A DNA stretch of 64,000 bases from Sphingomonas sp. CCH9-E2 (GCF_001557215.1 NZ_LSJM01000305.1:5856-69855), one strand, 5' to 3'. Shown: positions 32,377 through 42,334, counted from the first letter of the stretch. Numbers and translations are program-made. The notes: generated by a model not told the origin, from the letters alone.

Positions 32377-33633
32377 TTACGAAATCGGAGTCATCGTCAG
32401 TGCGTCAATCCACAGATTGGCGCTTTCCATCGTGTCGCTCTTGAGCCCGATCAGGCTGAGCTTCGGTCCGACGCACCCGGCGGGAACGTCGAACGCCAGC
32501 GTAAAGCGCTGGGGGCGGTCGACGCCGGGCGCCAGTGGCTGCCGTGCGATCTCGCGTTCCTGAACGCCGCGCCCGCAGCGAAGCGACCAGTGAACCTGCC
32601 CGGCCGCGACCTCGGCATCGGTGGTGGCGCGCCCGGCAAAGCGGTAGCGGCCGGCGGATAGCACCAGCTGCTGCTCGGCAAAGGTCACCTGTCGGTCGCC
32701 GGGATAGGAGATGTAGAGCGCCCGGCCCTGGCCCGGGATCAGGCTTTCTCCCGGTTCGGCGATCACCCCGTCATCGTTGAAATAGCGCCAGCCAAAGGGC
32801 GGGGGCACATCCAAGCCTGTGAAATCGCCGTCACGCAGCAATCCGCCCGCCTGGATCCGCGTCGCGCGAGGCAGCATCTGCATCCAGCGGCGGTGGAGCA
32901 AGGGCAGCCGCATTTCGCCTGCGGCACGCTGGAAATAGGGGGTTGCCTCAGCCGTGGTGGCAGGTGCGCCCAGCGCTGCGAGCCGGGCGAGCAGGGCGTG
33001 ACCGGCCTCCAGATCGACCTTCGGACTGGCGAGTTCGAGCAACAGCGCGCCGCGCCAGCTGGGGTTGGTTGCCAGCATCCGCGCCATCGGGTCGATCACG
33101 CGCGGATCCTTGATCCGCTGGGCGAGCAGCGGGATAACCACCTCCCAGTTGGTCGAGCGCTGGCGCAGCAGGATGTCGGCTTCGGAAAAGGCTTCGGCAT
33201 AGCGGCCGGTGGCGAGCCGATTCTCGAACAGCCAGGCATGGGTGAACAGGTCACGCAGCGAGAATTTGGCGGCCATGCTGAACAACGCGTCGGCCTGGGC
33301 GTCCTTCTTCTCGAAGGCGGCGAACAGGCCCAGCGTGCGCAGCGCGACCGGGTTATAGGGCTCGGCGCGCACCGCGCGACGGCTGAGGTCGATCAGTGCC
33401 GCCTGATCCTCGCGCTTGGCGCGCATCAGCCGATATTCGATCTGGCTTTTCAGCGCATCGGGATTGCCCGGCGCAACTGCGAGCGCCGCGTCGGGCTGAA
33501 CCCGGGCCAGCATGAAGCCGACCCGCGACTGGAACAGCAGGCCGACGAAGAGCAGGGCGATCACGATCGCCGCGATCCGCGCCGGCCAGCTGCCGGTGGG
33601 CAGCCGCACCGGCTTGGTTCCGGACAGGGTCAT
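32377..33633 (-). CDS. TPR-like membrane protein with C-terminal jelly-roll (CBM-like) region
   Basis: The 418-aa protein has one N-terminal membrane helix (WPARIAAIVIALLFVGLLF, about residues 16-35), then helical repeats of TPR type (about 45-250). A beta-rich C-terminal half follows with LLRDGDFTGLDVPPPFGWRYFNDDG and SLRCGRGVQ, resembling CBM4/9-like jelly-roll domains. It lies between wecB and the BY-kinase gene, 11 nt after the latter. It could bind the polysaccharide in the periplasm during export. The architecture is seen; the role is inference. Confidence 0.65.
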   Translation of the reverse strand: MTLSGTKPVRLPTGSWPARIAAIVIALLFVGLLFQSRVGFMLARVQPDAALAVAPGNPDALKSQIEYRLMRAKREDQAALIDLSRRAVRAEPYNPVALRTLGLFAAFEKKDAQADALFSMAAKFSLRDLFTHAWLFENRLATGRYAEAFSEADILLRQRSTNWEVVIPLLAQRIKDPRVIDPMARMLATNPSWRGALLLELASPKVDLEAGHALLARLAALGAPATTAEATPYFQRAAGEMRLPLLHRRWMQMLPRATRIQAGGLLRDGDFTGLDVPPPFGWRYFNDDGVIAEPGESLIPGQGRALYISYPGDRQVTFAEQQLVLSAGRYRFAGRATTDAEVAAGQVHWSLRCGRGVQEREIARQPLAPGVDRPQRFTLAFDVPAGCVGPKLSLIGLKSDTMESANLWIDALTMTPIS

Positions 33634-33644
33634 GGCGGATCCGT

Positions 33645-35900
33645 TCAGCCGCGGAGAATCCGGCGCGCGAGGGTCTTGCCCTGGCGGTTGCGACGCTCGC
33701 CATATTCATAGCTGTAGGCGTAGCTGTAGCCGGAGGTCTTGGCGTCGAACTTGGTGAGCACTGCGCCGATGATGCGGGCATTGACGTCGGCCAGACGACG
33801 CAGCGACACGCGCACCACCTTGGTCCGGGTCTGCTTCGACGCGATCACGAACACCGTCGCTTCGGCATAGTTGGCGATCAGCGGCGCGTCGGCGAGGCCC
33901 AGCACCGGCGGACCGTCGATCACGATATGGTCGAAGGTCTTGAGCAGGGTCTCGAACGCCAGCGGCAGGTTCGGGCCGGCGAGCAGCTCGGCCGGGTTGG
34001 GCGGGATCGGACCGGCGGTCATCACCGCCATATCCGGGTGCGGACCCTGCTGAATGAAGCGCTTGATGTCCTCGGCACCCGCCAGCACGTTGGTCAGGCC
34101 ACCGCTGTTGGTGAGCTTGAGCATGTGGTGAATCGACGGGTCGCGCATGTCGGCGTCGATCAGCAGCACCTTCTTGCCCAGCTGTGCGAAGTTGCGGGCG
34201 AGCGCGACCGAGCTGGTCGACTTGCCTTCCGCTGCGCGCGAGCTCGTCATGAAGATCACGCGCGGCGCACCATGGCTGGTCGTGAAGCGCAGTGCCGTAA
34301 ACAGCGACAGATAGGATTCGGCCAGCGGCGTGCGGCGGTCCTCCATCACCTCGAGCAGGTTTTCCGCATCGGGCAGGCGCGGGATGCTGCCCAGCAGCGG
34401 GATGCCGAGCTTCCACTCCAGATCGTCCGGCGCCATGATCGACTGGTCGAGCTGTTCGACGAGGAACGCGAGCGCAGCGCCGAGGAACAGGCCGAGCATG
34501 GTTGCGAGCAACAGGTTCATCGTCGTGCGCGGCTTGATCGGGCCGTAGGACGGCAGCGCGGTATCGACGATCGAGACATTGTTGGTCCCGACGCCGCCGG
34601 CCACACCGATCTCCTTGTAGCGCTGCAGCAGCGCGTCATAGAGCGAGCGGTTGGTGTCGGCGTCGCGCTGGTAGATATTGTACTGGATCGAGCGGCGGCG
34701 CAGGTCGAGCACGCCGTCCTTGAGCCCGTCGACCTGGGCCTGCAGCTGGGCTTCGCGCGCGGCGGCCGCCTCATAGTTCGACCGCAGCGAGGCGAGGACG
34801 TTGCCGCCCTGCGACCGCAGCTGGCGATCGATCTCGTCGATCTGGCGCTTGAGCGCCTGCGCGGCGGGATATTCGGGTTCGAACCGCGCGAGCAGCTTCG
34901 AATATTCGCCCATCAGTTCCGCGCGCTGACCGCGCAGCGCCGTGATGGTGTTGTCGCTCAGCCCCTCCGACGCGGCGAGCGGGCCGCTCTTGCGGGCTTC
35001 GTTGTAACGCGCCTCGGCGGCGATGCGTTCGGCCTTGGCCGTGGTCAGCGCGGAGCTGAGCGCGCCGAGTTCGGTCCCGACCAGCGAGGGTGCCGCGGTC
35101 GTGCCGCCGCCTTCCTTCTGGACGGGAGCATCGAGGTTGATGATGCGCTGATCCGACGCATAATCGACGATCTTGCGTTCGGATTCCTCAAGCCGCTGGC
35201 GCGTCTGCGCGATGCGGTCCTCGAGATATTTGCGGGCATAGCTGGACGCGGCGAAGCGACGCGCCAGATTCTGTTCGATGAACGCTTCGGACAGCGTGTT
35301 GACGATCCGTGCCGAAAGCTGGGGATCGGGGCTGTCGAAGCTGATCGTGACGAGGCTGGACGAACGGGTCGGTTCGATCGTCAGGTTCGCCATCAGCATG
35401 CCGGCGGCCGCGCGTTCGAGATTCTTGCGCTGTTCCGCCCCCAGTGCGCGGGGCCGTTCGCCGGGCTCTCGGCCAGAATAGCCGTACATGAAGGTCGGAT
35501 TGTTCGCGAGGTTGAGCTTGCGCACCACCAGTTCGGCCAGCGCGCGGCTCTTCAGCAGGCCATATTGGGTCTGGTAGAATTCCTGCGAATAGAATGCGGG
35601 CCTTGCCGACCCGTCGTCGGCATTGACCACGCGTGCTGCTTCACGCGCGATTTCGATCGAGCCGGTCGAACGGTACAGGCGCACCGTGGTCGCGTTGATA
35701 TACACCGCAAGCGCGATCGCGATCAGCACCGTGGCGACGATGAACCAGCGCCGACGCAGCAGCACCTGAAGATAATAGGTCAGCGGGCTTTCGCGCCGCT
35801 CGTCCTGGACGAGCGCGGTAAGCATCGGGTCCGCCGAATTTCCGTTCGCACCAGACTGTCGCCCTTCCGGGGGACGGGGCTGCGCAGTGACGTCGTTCAT
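33645..35900 (-). CDS. Wzz-BY-kinase polysaccharide co-polymerase/autokinase (Wzc/ExoP type)
   Basis: The 751-aa protein has two membrane helices (about residues 50-70 and 475-500) flanking a large periplasmic coiled-coil Wzz/GNVR domain. A cytoplasmic BY-kinase domain follows with Walker A SSRAAEGKSTSS (Lys about 560), Walker A' LLIDADMRDP (about 580) and IVIDGPPVLGLADA. The C-terminal Tyr cluster YSYAYSYEYG is the usual autophosphorylation site. It sets chain length with the Wza partner encoded 14 nt upstream. Confidence 0.93.
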   Translation of the reverse strand: MNDVTAQPRPPEGRQSGANGNSADPMLTALVQDERRESPLTYYLQVLLRRRWFIVATVLIAIALAVYINATTVRLYRSTGSIEIAREAARVVNADDGSARPAFYSQEFYQTQYGLLKSRALAELVVRKLNLANNPTFMYGYSGREPGERPRALGAEQRKNLERAAAGMLMANLTIEPTRSSSLVTISFDSPDPQLSARIVNTLSEAFIEQNLARRFAASSYARKYLEDRIAQTRQRLEESERKIVDYASDQRIINLDAPVQKEGGGTTAAPSLVGTELGALSSALTTAKAERIAAEARYNEARKSGPLAASEGLSDNTITALRGQRAELMGEYSKLLARFEPEYPAAQALKRQIDEIDRQLRSQGGNVLASLRSNYEAAAAREAQLQAQVDGLKDGVLDLRRRSIQYNIYQRDADTNRSLYDALLQRYKEIGVAGGVGTNNVSIVDTALPSYGPIKPRTTMNLLLATMLGLFLGAALAFLVEQLDQSIMAPDDLEWKLGIPLLGSIPRLPDAENLLEVMEDRRTPLAESYLSLFTALRFTTSHGAPRVIFMTSSRAAEGKSTSSVALARNFAQLGKKVLLIDADMRDPSIHHMLKLTNSGGLTNVLAGAEDIKRFIQQGPHPDMAVMTAGPIPPNPAELLAGPNLPLAFETLLKTFDHIVIDGPPVLGLADAPLIANYAEATVFVIASKQTRTKVVRVSLRRLADVNARIIGAVLTKFDAKTSGYSYAYSYEYGERRNRQGKTLARRILRG

Positions 35901-35914
35901 GGAAGGTCGAACCC

Positions 35915-36628
35915 TTAACGGAGAAGATAGAAGAGACTGAGCAGCGGAGCGGCCTGGATCGCGTCCTGGAACAGCGACCTGTTGGCGTTGTTGCCCACCA
36001 CGATCACGTCATTGCCGAACACGGCAGGATCCTCGGCGCGGGCACCACGAATCTCGTTCATGTCGAAGCGGGCGACCATGCGCTTGCCCTGCACCGTGCG
36101 GAACACCAGCACCTCGCGCTTCAGCGCGTCTTCGGTCAGGCCGCCCGAGATCGCGATGGCGCGCATCAGCGTGGTTTCGCCCGACACCTGATAGACGCCG
36201 GGGCGCGCGACGGCGCCGTCGATCGTCACCTGCTGGCTCACCGCCTGGTCGATCACGACATTCACCTGCGGATCGCGGACATAGCGGGCGTAGCGCTGGC
36301 GCAGATCGGCGGCCAGCTCGCTCGAGGTGAGGCCTTCGGCAGGCACGGCACCGACCAGCGGCAGGTTGAACGTGCCGCTGGCATCGACCGTGCCCGACGT
36401 CGTCAGTTCGGGCACGCCGAACACGCTGACGGTCAGCTTGTCGAAGGCACCGATGCGCGGCGCACGCTGGCGCGGCGCGGTGTCGGCCGCGGTCGGTGCC
36501 GGCAGCCCTTCGGCAACCTGTGCCGTCGTCGCCAGCTCAGGCTTGAAATTGGGCTTGCCCGCACATGCCGAAAGGGCACCGGCCAGCGTCATTAGGGTAA
36601 GGAACCGGGCGTTGATAACGGCCTCCAT
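35915..36628 (-). CDS. wza: Polysaccharide export outer-membrane lipoprotein (Wza family)
   Basis: The 237-aa protein has a signal ending in the lipobox LSAC near residue 23, a poly_export domain from IGAFDKLTVSVFGVPELTTSG through VRDPQVNVVIDQAVSQQV, and an SLBB domain with GVYQVSGETTLMRAIAISGG. It is somewhat short, consistent with sphingomonad Wza/GumB-type proteins that lack the long C-terminal helix barrel. The start at 36628 is chosen over ATG 36655 because it gives a proper signal peptide. It lies downstream of a Wzy/ligase and upstream of the BY-kinase. Confidence 0.9.
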   Translation of the reverse strand: MEAVINARFLTLMTLAGALSACAGKPNFKPELATTAQVAEGLPAPTAADTAPRQRAPRIGAFDKLTVSVFGVPELTTSGTVDASGTFNLPLVGAVPAEGLTSSELAADLRQRYARYVRDPQVNVVIDQAVSQQVTIDGAVARPGVYQVSGETTLMRAIAISGGLTEDALKREVLVFRTVQGKRMVARFDMNEIRGARAEDPAVFGNDVIVVGNNANRSLFQDAIQAAPLLSLFYLLR

Positions 36629-36674
36629 CAAATGGTGTCGAGCTGCGCGCCGCATACCCCTGCGGCGCCCATCT

Positions 36675-38096
36675 TTAGGGGTGCGATTGCGAATAGGAAA
36701 CCCCCGGGATCATGTTGTCGATGCGCGGCCCCGACGCCCGTCCGATCCGCCCCGCGCTGCCCCGTGAGGCGGCGATGGGCGGGGTCAGCAGGGCGCAGAG
36801 CAGTGCGAAATAAACCGCAAAACCATCGGTGCGGAGCGGATAATCGCCCGCCGAATGCAGGATCACGAAGACCATCACCATCGCGGCGGCGCGCTGCTGC
36901 CGGTTGATGGTGCGGCTTTCGGGCTCGACCCGAAACGCCTGCCACGCCCGGCACACATACCAGATCAGACCCGCGGCGAGCGCGACCGCACCGAACACGC
37001 CGAATTCGATGAGGACCTGAAGATATTCATTATGCGCCTGGTTGAGATAGGCGAACTGCAGTCCGTCCCGCGTTTCGTAGCTGCGATAGATCGGGTCGAA
37101 GCTGCCCACACCGGTCCCGAACGGCAGGAAATCGCGCGCAATGCCCAGCAACTGCGGCACCAGCGCAACCCGCTCCGATTCGCCGCCGCTAAACGAGAAG
37201 GCACCGTTCCCGATCACCCCGGTCAGCAGCAGCGCGACGACCGCGCCGCCCGCCGCCAGGACCGACAGCCCGCCGCCGAGCGCCAGTCTGGGGCTGATCC
37301 CCAATTGGCGGAACGGCACGAAGGTCGCCGCGAACACCAGCGCGATCAGCGCGAACACGGTCGCCGCGCGCGAAGCGCTGGTAAAGATCGCGGCGAGAAA
37401 CAGCAGGATGACGATGCCGGCGGTGAACAGCTCGCCCGTTGATGGGCGGCGCCGATCCGAGGCGCGCTGGGCGAGCCACCAGCCAACCAGAACGATGCCC
37501 CCGCTCATGAAATTGGCGAGATGGTTGGCATTGGAAAAGAAACCGACCCCCGCGTCGCGATTGGTGATCGCGTAAAAATAGAGCGGGCTTTGGTCGCCTG
37601 ACAGGAACTGGGCGATGGCGAGCAGGGCGCTGACCACCATCAAGCCGAGCACGGCCGTGAGCAGGGTCGTCCGCCCGGCGGCATCCAGCTGTGACCCGAG
37701 AACATAGGCGACAAAGGCGCAGAGCAGCATCAGCAGTGCATCGAGCGTGCGTAGCGGCGTCAGGCTGATCGCGCCCCAGGGTTGTTCGCCGACCAGATCG
37801 ACTGCGGCTTTGGCCAATTCGCGGCCGGGCAGGGCGGTCCACAGCGCGTAGGGCAGTGGAATGAGCTGGATCAGCACGAGAGCGATGACGGCAACCCAGA
37901 TCAGTGCTGCCGGACGTTCGATCCGGATCATGGTCGATCCGCGCTGCCACACCAGCCACACGAACGCGCCGAGCGTGACCAGCCGGGTAAGGAACGCCCC
38001 CCCGGTCTCGATCCGCGACGCCCCGCCGAACAGGATCGCCGCGGCCAAGACGGCCAAGGCAGCATAGAGCATGCCTGGTCGACTGGAATTGAACAA
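36675..38096 (-). CDS. O-antigen ligase/polymerase family membrane protein (Wzy_C)
   Basis: The protein is about 473 aa with roughly eleven hydrophobic segments. A periplasmic loop carries GTGVGSFDPIYRSYETRDG and QAHNEYLQVLIEFGVFGA, the His-Asn-x-x-Leu-type motif of O-antigen ligases and polymerases, together with FFSNANHLANF and FTSASRAATVF. It could be a Wzy polymerase or a glycan ligase; a second polymerase candidate lies at 59,497. The TTG at 38096 has AAGGGG upstream; ATG 38072 lacks one, and ATG 38186 would add an Arg-rich leader that is not typical. Confidence 0.82.
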   Translation of the reverse strand: MFNSSRPGMLYAALAVLAAAILFGGASRIETGGAFLTRLVTLGAFVWLVWQRGSTMIRIERPAALIWVAVIALVLIQLIPLPYALWTALPGRELAKAAVDLVGEQPWGAISLTPLRTLDALLMLLCAFVAYVLGSQLDAAGRTTLLTAVLGLMVVSALLAIAQFLSGDQSPLYFYAITNRDAGVGFFSNANHLANFMSGGIVLVGWWLAQRASDRRRPSTGELFTAGIVILLFLAAIFTSASRAATVFALIALVFAATFVPFRQLGISPRLALGGGLSVLAAGGAVVALLLTGVIGNGAFSFSGGESERVALVPQLLGIARDFLPFGTGVGSFDPIYRSYETRDGLQFAYLNQAHNEYLQVLIEFGVFGAVALAAGLIWYVCRAWQAFRVEPESRTINRQQRAAAMVMVFVILHSAGDYPLRTDGFAVYFALLCALLTPPIAASRGSAGRIGRASGPRIDNMIPGVSYSQSHP

Positions 38097-38216
38097 AACC
38101 CCGCATCCCCTTGTTCGACGGCGCAGCGCGGTCCTTAACCATCGCCACCAGCCTTGCCAAGCGCGCGCGGCGTCGGGCGCTTGCAATTCACCGCAAGCGG
38201 GTTAGGTCGCGTGACG

Positions 38217-39353
38217 ATGGGGCCACGCGCGGGCCGGATCGCAGAGGAGCTGAACTTGGTCGATCGCCCGCGTCGCGGACTGCGCGTCCTTTATCTCGCG
38301 ACCGATGCCTATGGCGGACATGGCGGCATCGCGCTGTTCAGCCGCAATCTGATCGAGGCGCTCGACGCCGATGACCGTGTCGCCGAAATCCTGTGCCCCC
38401 CGCGGATCGCCGATGGCGAAATCGGGCCGTTGCCGGCCAAGCTGACCTATGACCTCAGCGGACTGAGCGGGCGCGGAGCCTATCTGCGCGCGGTGTTGCG
38501 GCATGTGCTGACCGGTCGAATCGATGCGATCATCGTGCCGCATATCAACCTGGCTCCGGTGGCATGGCTGGCCGCGAAGCTGACGCGCGCACGCTGGGCA
38601 CTGTGTCTGCACGGCATCGATGCCTGGCCCGCCGCAGCGACGCCGCGGCGGCGCTTCTTCGGGCTGCGCGCCGATGCGATCGTGAGCGTGAGCGCGCTGA
38701 CCCTGGGGCGGTTCCGCAGCTGGTGCCCCGTCGATCCCGCGCGCTGCATGGTGATCCCCAATGCGATGGACTTTGCCGGCTATGCCCCGGGGCCGCGCGA
38801 TCCGGCGCTGGAGGCGCGCTATGGCCTCTCTGGCAAGCGCGTGATCCTGACGCTCGGCCGGCTCGACCCGGAGGAGCGGTACAAGGGGTTTGACGAGATC
38901 ATCGAACTGCTCCCCGAACTGGCGCCCGACATCAGCTACCTGATCGCGGGCAAGGGCGATGATCGCGCGCGGCTGGAGGCCAAGGCGGCGGCGCTGGGGG
39001 TGGCCGACCGCGTCGTGTTCGCCGGGATGGTGCCCGAGGAGGAGAAGGTCGCGACCTACCGCCTGGCCGACGTCTATGCGATGCCGAGCACGGGTGAGGG
39101 GTTCGGCTTCGTGTTCCTCGAGGCGATGGCGTGCGGCATCCCGACGGTCGCCAGCGACCTCGACGGCGGACGCGAGGCGGTGCGCGAGGGCAAGCTGGGC
39201 CAGGCCGTCGATCCGCGCGATCGCGTCGCGCTCAAGGCGGCGGTGCTACGCGCGCTCGACCAGCCCAAGGGCGTGCCCGACGGCCTCGATTACTTCGCGC
39301 TGCCCGCCTATCGCGCGCGGATTGCCGATCTGCTCACCCGATTGGTGGCGTAG
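38217..39353 (+). CDS. Glycosyltransferase family 4
   Basis: The protein is about 378 aa with the GT-B fold. The N-terminal half begins RVLYLATDAYGGHGGIALFSRNLIEAL and the C-terminal GT4 half has LTLGRLDPEERYKGFDEIIELL, DRVVFAGMVPEEEK and EGFGFVFLEAMACGIPTVAS with the conserved Glu pair. It is the only plus-strand transferase of the locus; it is divergent from the Wzy/ligase gene and its stop nearly touches the stop of the minus-strand gene at 39,355. A TTG at 38256, preceded by GAGGAG, is an equally likely start. Confidence 0.87.
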   Translation: MGPRAGRIAEELNLVDRPRRGLRVLYLATDAYGGHGGIALFSRNLIEALDADDRVAEILCPPRIADGEIGPLPAKLTYDLSGLSGRGAYLRAVLRHVLTGRIDAIIVPHINLAPVAWLAAKLTRARWALCLHGIDAWPAAATPRRRFFGLRADAIVSVSALTLGRFRSWCPVDPARCMVIPNAMDFAGYAPGPRDPALEARYGLSGKRVILTLGRLDPEERYKGFDEIIELLPELAPDISYLIAGKGDDRARLEAKAAALGVADRVVFAGMVPEEEKVATYRLADVYAMPSTGEGFGFVFLEAMACGIPTVASDLDGGREAVREGKLGQAVDPRDRVALKAAVLRALDQPKGVPDGLDYFALPAYRARIADLLTRLVA

Positions 39354-39354
39354 T

Positions 39355-40581
39355 TCAGCGCGCTGCGATCGCGGTTGCCAGAACGCGTTCGAGCTGCGCC
39401 GCGCCTGCCTCCCAGGTGACCGATGACAGATCGGGGTCGGTCGCGGGGATCGCTCCAGCGCGCCACGCATCCCAGACGGCATCGAGCGCAGTGGCGAGCT
39501 GTGCTTCGTCCGAGCAGATGCGTAGATCGCCGTCCACGCGCGCGGCCAAGGCCTTGGTTTCGGGATATTCACCGGGGAACGCGATCAGCGGACGGCGGCA
39601 TGCCATCAGCTCCAGCGCCTTGTGGTGGAAGGTGAAGGTGGACCAGATGTAGCAATTGACGGCTGCATCGTGACACAATTTCGCCAGTCGGTCGTGCGGG
39701 ACGTTGCGCTCGACGCTGGCGGCGCAGTTCAGGTTCGCGCGCGCGATGGCGGCGCGGACATTGCCGTCCGCCGCTCCGGCATAATGGAACAGCGTGGCGT
39801 CGCGCCGCTCGGCACCGCCCGCTTCGACCCAGCTGGCAAAGCCGCGCATGAAGCGCGTCAGAAAATCATCGGTATAGGTGCTGCCGATCAGCGTCACGAG
39901 GAAGCGGTCGCTGCGCGGACGGCTGTCCGGTGCGGCGATCATGTCCGGGGCGACGCTCGAATAGATCACTGCATGCGGCTGGGTGAACCACTGAGCGGCG
40001 AAGCCCGCGTGCAGTTCGGCGTTGCTAGTGAAGGCGGCGGCATCGGCGAAGCGGCGTTGCAGCACGCCGTGCAGCCGGCCCGGGACATAATTGGCGAAAT
40101 TGTCCTTGAAGTCGATCGTCCAGGGCACGCCCGCCGCATGCGCCAGCTGCTGGCCGGCGACGAGGTTGCTCAAATTGCCGAAATTGGCCCAGACGATGTC
40201 GGGGGTGAAACCCTGCAGGATCGCCGGCTGGGCAGCACGCACCGCCGCGACCCAGTCGCCATGCACGCCGCCTTCGACCGCGATCATCCAGGCGGTGAGC
40301 AGGCGCCGGAGCGGGGCCGGGACCGATTGCGCGCGCTGAAGCCGCAACAGCGGATAGCCACGCGGTGCGAGTTCGAGCAGGAGCGGGGTGGACCAGTCCT
40401 GTGCGGCGATCTTGGCGGCGATGCTCCGCGCATCTTCGCCGGGCGAATCCGGGTCGGCGACCGGCGCAAGCACCAGTACCTGATGCCCCCGCGCCGCCAT
40501 CGCGCGGGCGAGCGAGATGACCCGCAAGCCATAGACATGCCCCAGCGCCGGCGACATGTCGGAAACGAAGACGCAGCGCAT
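39355..40581 (-). CDS. Putative glycosyltransferase (GT4-like)
   Basis: The 408-aa protein opens MRCVFVSDMSPALGHVYGLRVISLARAMAARGHQVLVLAPV, a GT-B-type N-terminus, and ends with MACRRPLIAFPGEYPETKALAARVDG, the acceptor/nucleotide-binding end of GT4-like enzymes. The middle is not similar to a familiar subfamily, so the linkage cannot be predicted. It is the last gene of the long minus-strand operon, 8 nt after an FkbM gene. Confidence 0.72.
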   Translation of the reverse strand: MRCVFVSDMSPALGHVYGLRVISLARAMAARGHQVLVLAPVADPDSPGEDARSIAAKIAAQDWSTPLLLELAPRGYPLLRLQRAQSVPAPLRRLLTAWMIAVEGGVHGDWVAAVRAAQPAILQGFTPDIVWANFGNLSNLVAGQQLAHAAGVPWTIDFKDNFANYVPGRLHGVLQRRFADAAAFTSNAELHAGFAAQWFTQPHAVIYSSVAPDMIAAPDSRPRSDRFLVTLIGSTYTDDFLTRFMRGFASWVEAGGAERRDATLFHYAGAADGNVRAAIARANLNCAASVERNVPHDRLAKLCHDAAVNCYIWSTFTFHHKALELMACRRPLIAFPGEYPETKALAARVDGDLRICSDEAQLATALDAVWDAWRAGAIPATDPDLSSVTWEAGAAQLERVLATAIAAR

Positions 40582-40589
40582 GGGCGTGC

Positions 40590-41450
40590 TCAGGGGCGTG
40601 CGTAGCTGGCGGGGACGCGCAGACCCTCGGGCAGCGGGCGGTGCGGGGGCCAGGCGACGAAGTTGCAGGTTTCGTCATCCTGCCGCTCATGGTCGGCGAG
40701 CAGGCGGAGCGCGCCATTTTCGGCGATGCGGTAGATGGCGTAATCGCCGCCGACCTGCTCGAAAAAGGCGAGCACGCGGCGCAGCACGTCGGTCTCATAG
40801 GCTTCGAACACCACGAACGGGCGGCAGCGCGCGACGGTGTCGTGCGCGCCCGCCAGCACCACATCCTCGAACCCCTCGACGTCGATCTTGATCAGGTCGA
40901 CATCCTGCCCGGCCAATTCGATGTCGAGCGTGGTCACCGGCACCTGCAACAGCTCGGCATTGGTGTCGCCGCTGCCCGAGAAGGACGAGCGATCGACCTG
41001 CGGGCGCAGGCTGAACTCGGCGGTGCCCGGCTCTGCACCGAGTGCCTTCGCCACGATCGATACGCCGGGATAGTGCGCGGCGACCTGCGCCAGATAGGGC
41101 TGGCACAAAGGCAGCGGTTCGAACGCGACGATCTTCGCATTCGGCGCGGCACTCGCCATCAGCGCGGTGATGTAGCCGATGTTGCCGCCGACATCGGCGA
41201 TCACGCGCGCGTCGCGGGCGACCCAGGCGATGACGTCGTCCTCGACCGTCTGGTGCGTGTAATAGCCATGGACGGCGAGCGGGTAGAAGACGTTGAGCGC
41301 GAGATCGCCGCGCAGCGTCATGCTGCTCGACTTGAGCTTCGCGGGATAGTGGCGCAGCCCCGGCAGCACCGGGCGGAGCAGCTTGATCAGGCTGTGCCCG
41401 CCGCGCGGAAGCGCGGTGGCAAGGGCGATGACGGCGTGTTCGATAGCCAT
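40590..41450 (-). CDS. FkbM-family methyltransferase (copy 1)
   Basis: The 286-aa protein has SAM-binding motif I VIADVGGNIGYITALMAS, motif II NAKIVAFEPLPLCQPYL and the FkbM metal-associated motif IKIDVEGFEDVVLAG. FkbM enzymes O-methylate macrolides and sugars. It follows the second FkbM gene by only 5 nt. One of six FkbM-like genes in the locus. Confidence 0.85.
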   Translation of the reverse strand: MAIEHAVIALATALPRGGHSLIKLLRPVLPGLRHYPAKLKSSSMTLRGDLALNVFYPLAVHGYYTHQTVEDDVIAWVARDARVIADVGGNIGYITALMASAAPNAKIVAFEPLPLCQPYLAQVAAHYPGVSIVAKALGAEPGTAEFSLRPQVDRSSFSGSGDTNAELLQVPVTTLDIELAGQDVDLIKIDVEGFEDVVLAGAHDTVARCRPFVVFEAYETDVLRRVLAFFEQVGGDYAIYRIAENGALRLLADHERQDDETCNFVAWPPHRPLPEGLRVPASYARP

Positions 41451-41455
41451 GACGA

Positions 41456-42280
41456 TCAGAGCCCGTAATCGCGCACGGGAATGTCGCCGCGCGCCATCCG
41501 CTGGTCGCTGACGCCGACATACATGGCGTAGCGCGTCGTGCAGGAATCGCGCTCCACCTCATAGGTCAGCGGCGTCAGGAAGCCGTTGAACAGGTGATAG
41601 AGCTTGTACGGGAGCGGCGCGAAATATTCGTCGACCTCCCACAGATAGCGCTTCGACGCGGTCCAGCCGCTGGCGAATTCGAACATGAACAGGTCGATCT
41701 TCTGTTCTTCCAGCAGCTTCTTCGCGCCTTCGAGGACGTGGAGGTCATAGCCCTCGGCATCGACCTTCATGAAGTTGACGTGATCGACGCCGTTTTCCGC
41801 GCACCAGGCATCGAGCGTGGTGATCGGCACCTTGTAGGTGGTCGGCACTTCGCCCGGCAGTTCCTTGCGCGGGGCGAGGCTGTTGCACATGTTTTCGTAA
41901 TCGTGGAACTCAAGCTCGCCCGGCTCGGCGGCGAGACCCTGGTTGACGAAGGTGACGCGGGCATCCTGCGCGAAATCGGCGGCATAGCGCTCGGCGGCGA
42001 AGCGCGAGGGGTCAAAGCCGACGACCTTGCCCTGTGGCCGCGCCTTCAGCATCTCGGCGGTCGAGGCGCCGTCATGAAAGCCGACATCGATCACGGTCGG
42101 GGCCGGATCCATCAGCGTCAGCAGCCAGCGCTCACCATTGGTCTCGCCATTCAGCGAATAATTGCGGACGACCACGTCGAACTTGCGGCTGAACCGAATG
42201 AAGGCGCGGGCAAAGCGTGCGCCGACCGGGTTCCAGAAGATGCGCTGGAGCAGATGATGGCGCGATTTGGCATTCAGCAT
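41456..42280 (-). CDS. FkbM-family methyltransferase (copy 2)
   Basis: The 274-aa protein contains VIDVGFHDGASTAEML (motif I), KVVGFDPSRFAAERYA (motif II) and MKVDAEGYDLHVLEGAKK. The N-terminus is rich in aromatic and basic residues (RIFWNPVGARFARAFIRFSRKFD). It sits between an asparagine synthetase gene and the first FkbM copy. The sugar acceptor is unknown; O-methylation is inferred from the family. Confidence 0.83.
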   Translation of the reverse strand: MLNAKSRHHLLQRIFWNPVGARFARAFIRFSRKFDVVVRNYSLNGETNGERWLLTLMDPAPTVIDVGFHDGASTAEMLKARPQGKVVGFDPSRFAAERYAADFAQDARVTFVNQGLAAEPGELEFHDYENMCNSLAPRKELPGEVPTTYKVPITTLDAWCAENGVDHVNFMKVDAEGYDLHVLEGAKKLLEEQKIDLFMFEFASGWTASKRYLWEVDEYFAPLPYKLYHLFNGFLTPLTYEVERDSCTTRYAMYVGVSDQRMARGDIPVRDYGL

Positions 42281-42334
42281 GAAGAGAACCTTGCGGTCTG
42301 CGAGGGGTGGAAACGCGGTGGAGAACGGCCTGAA

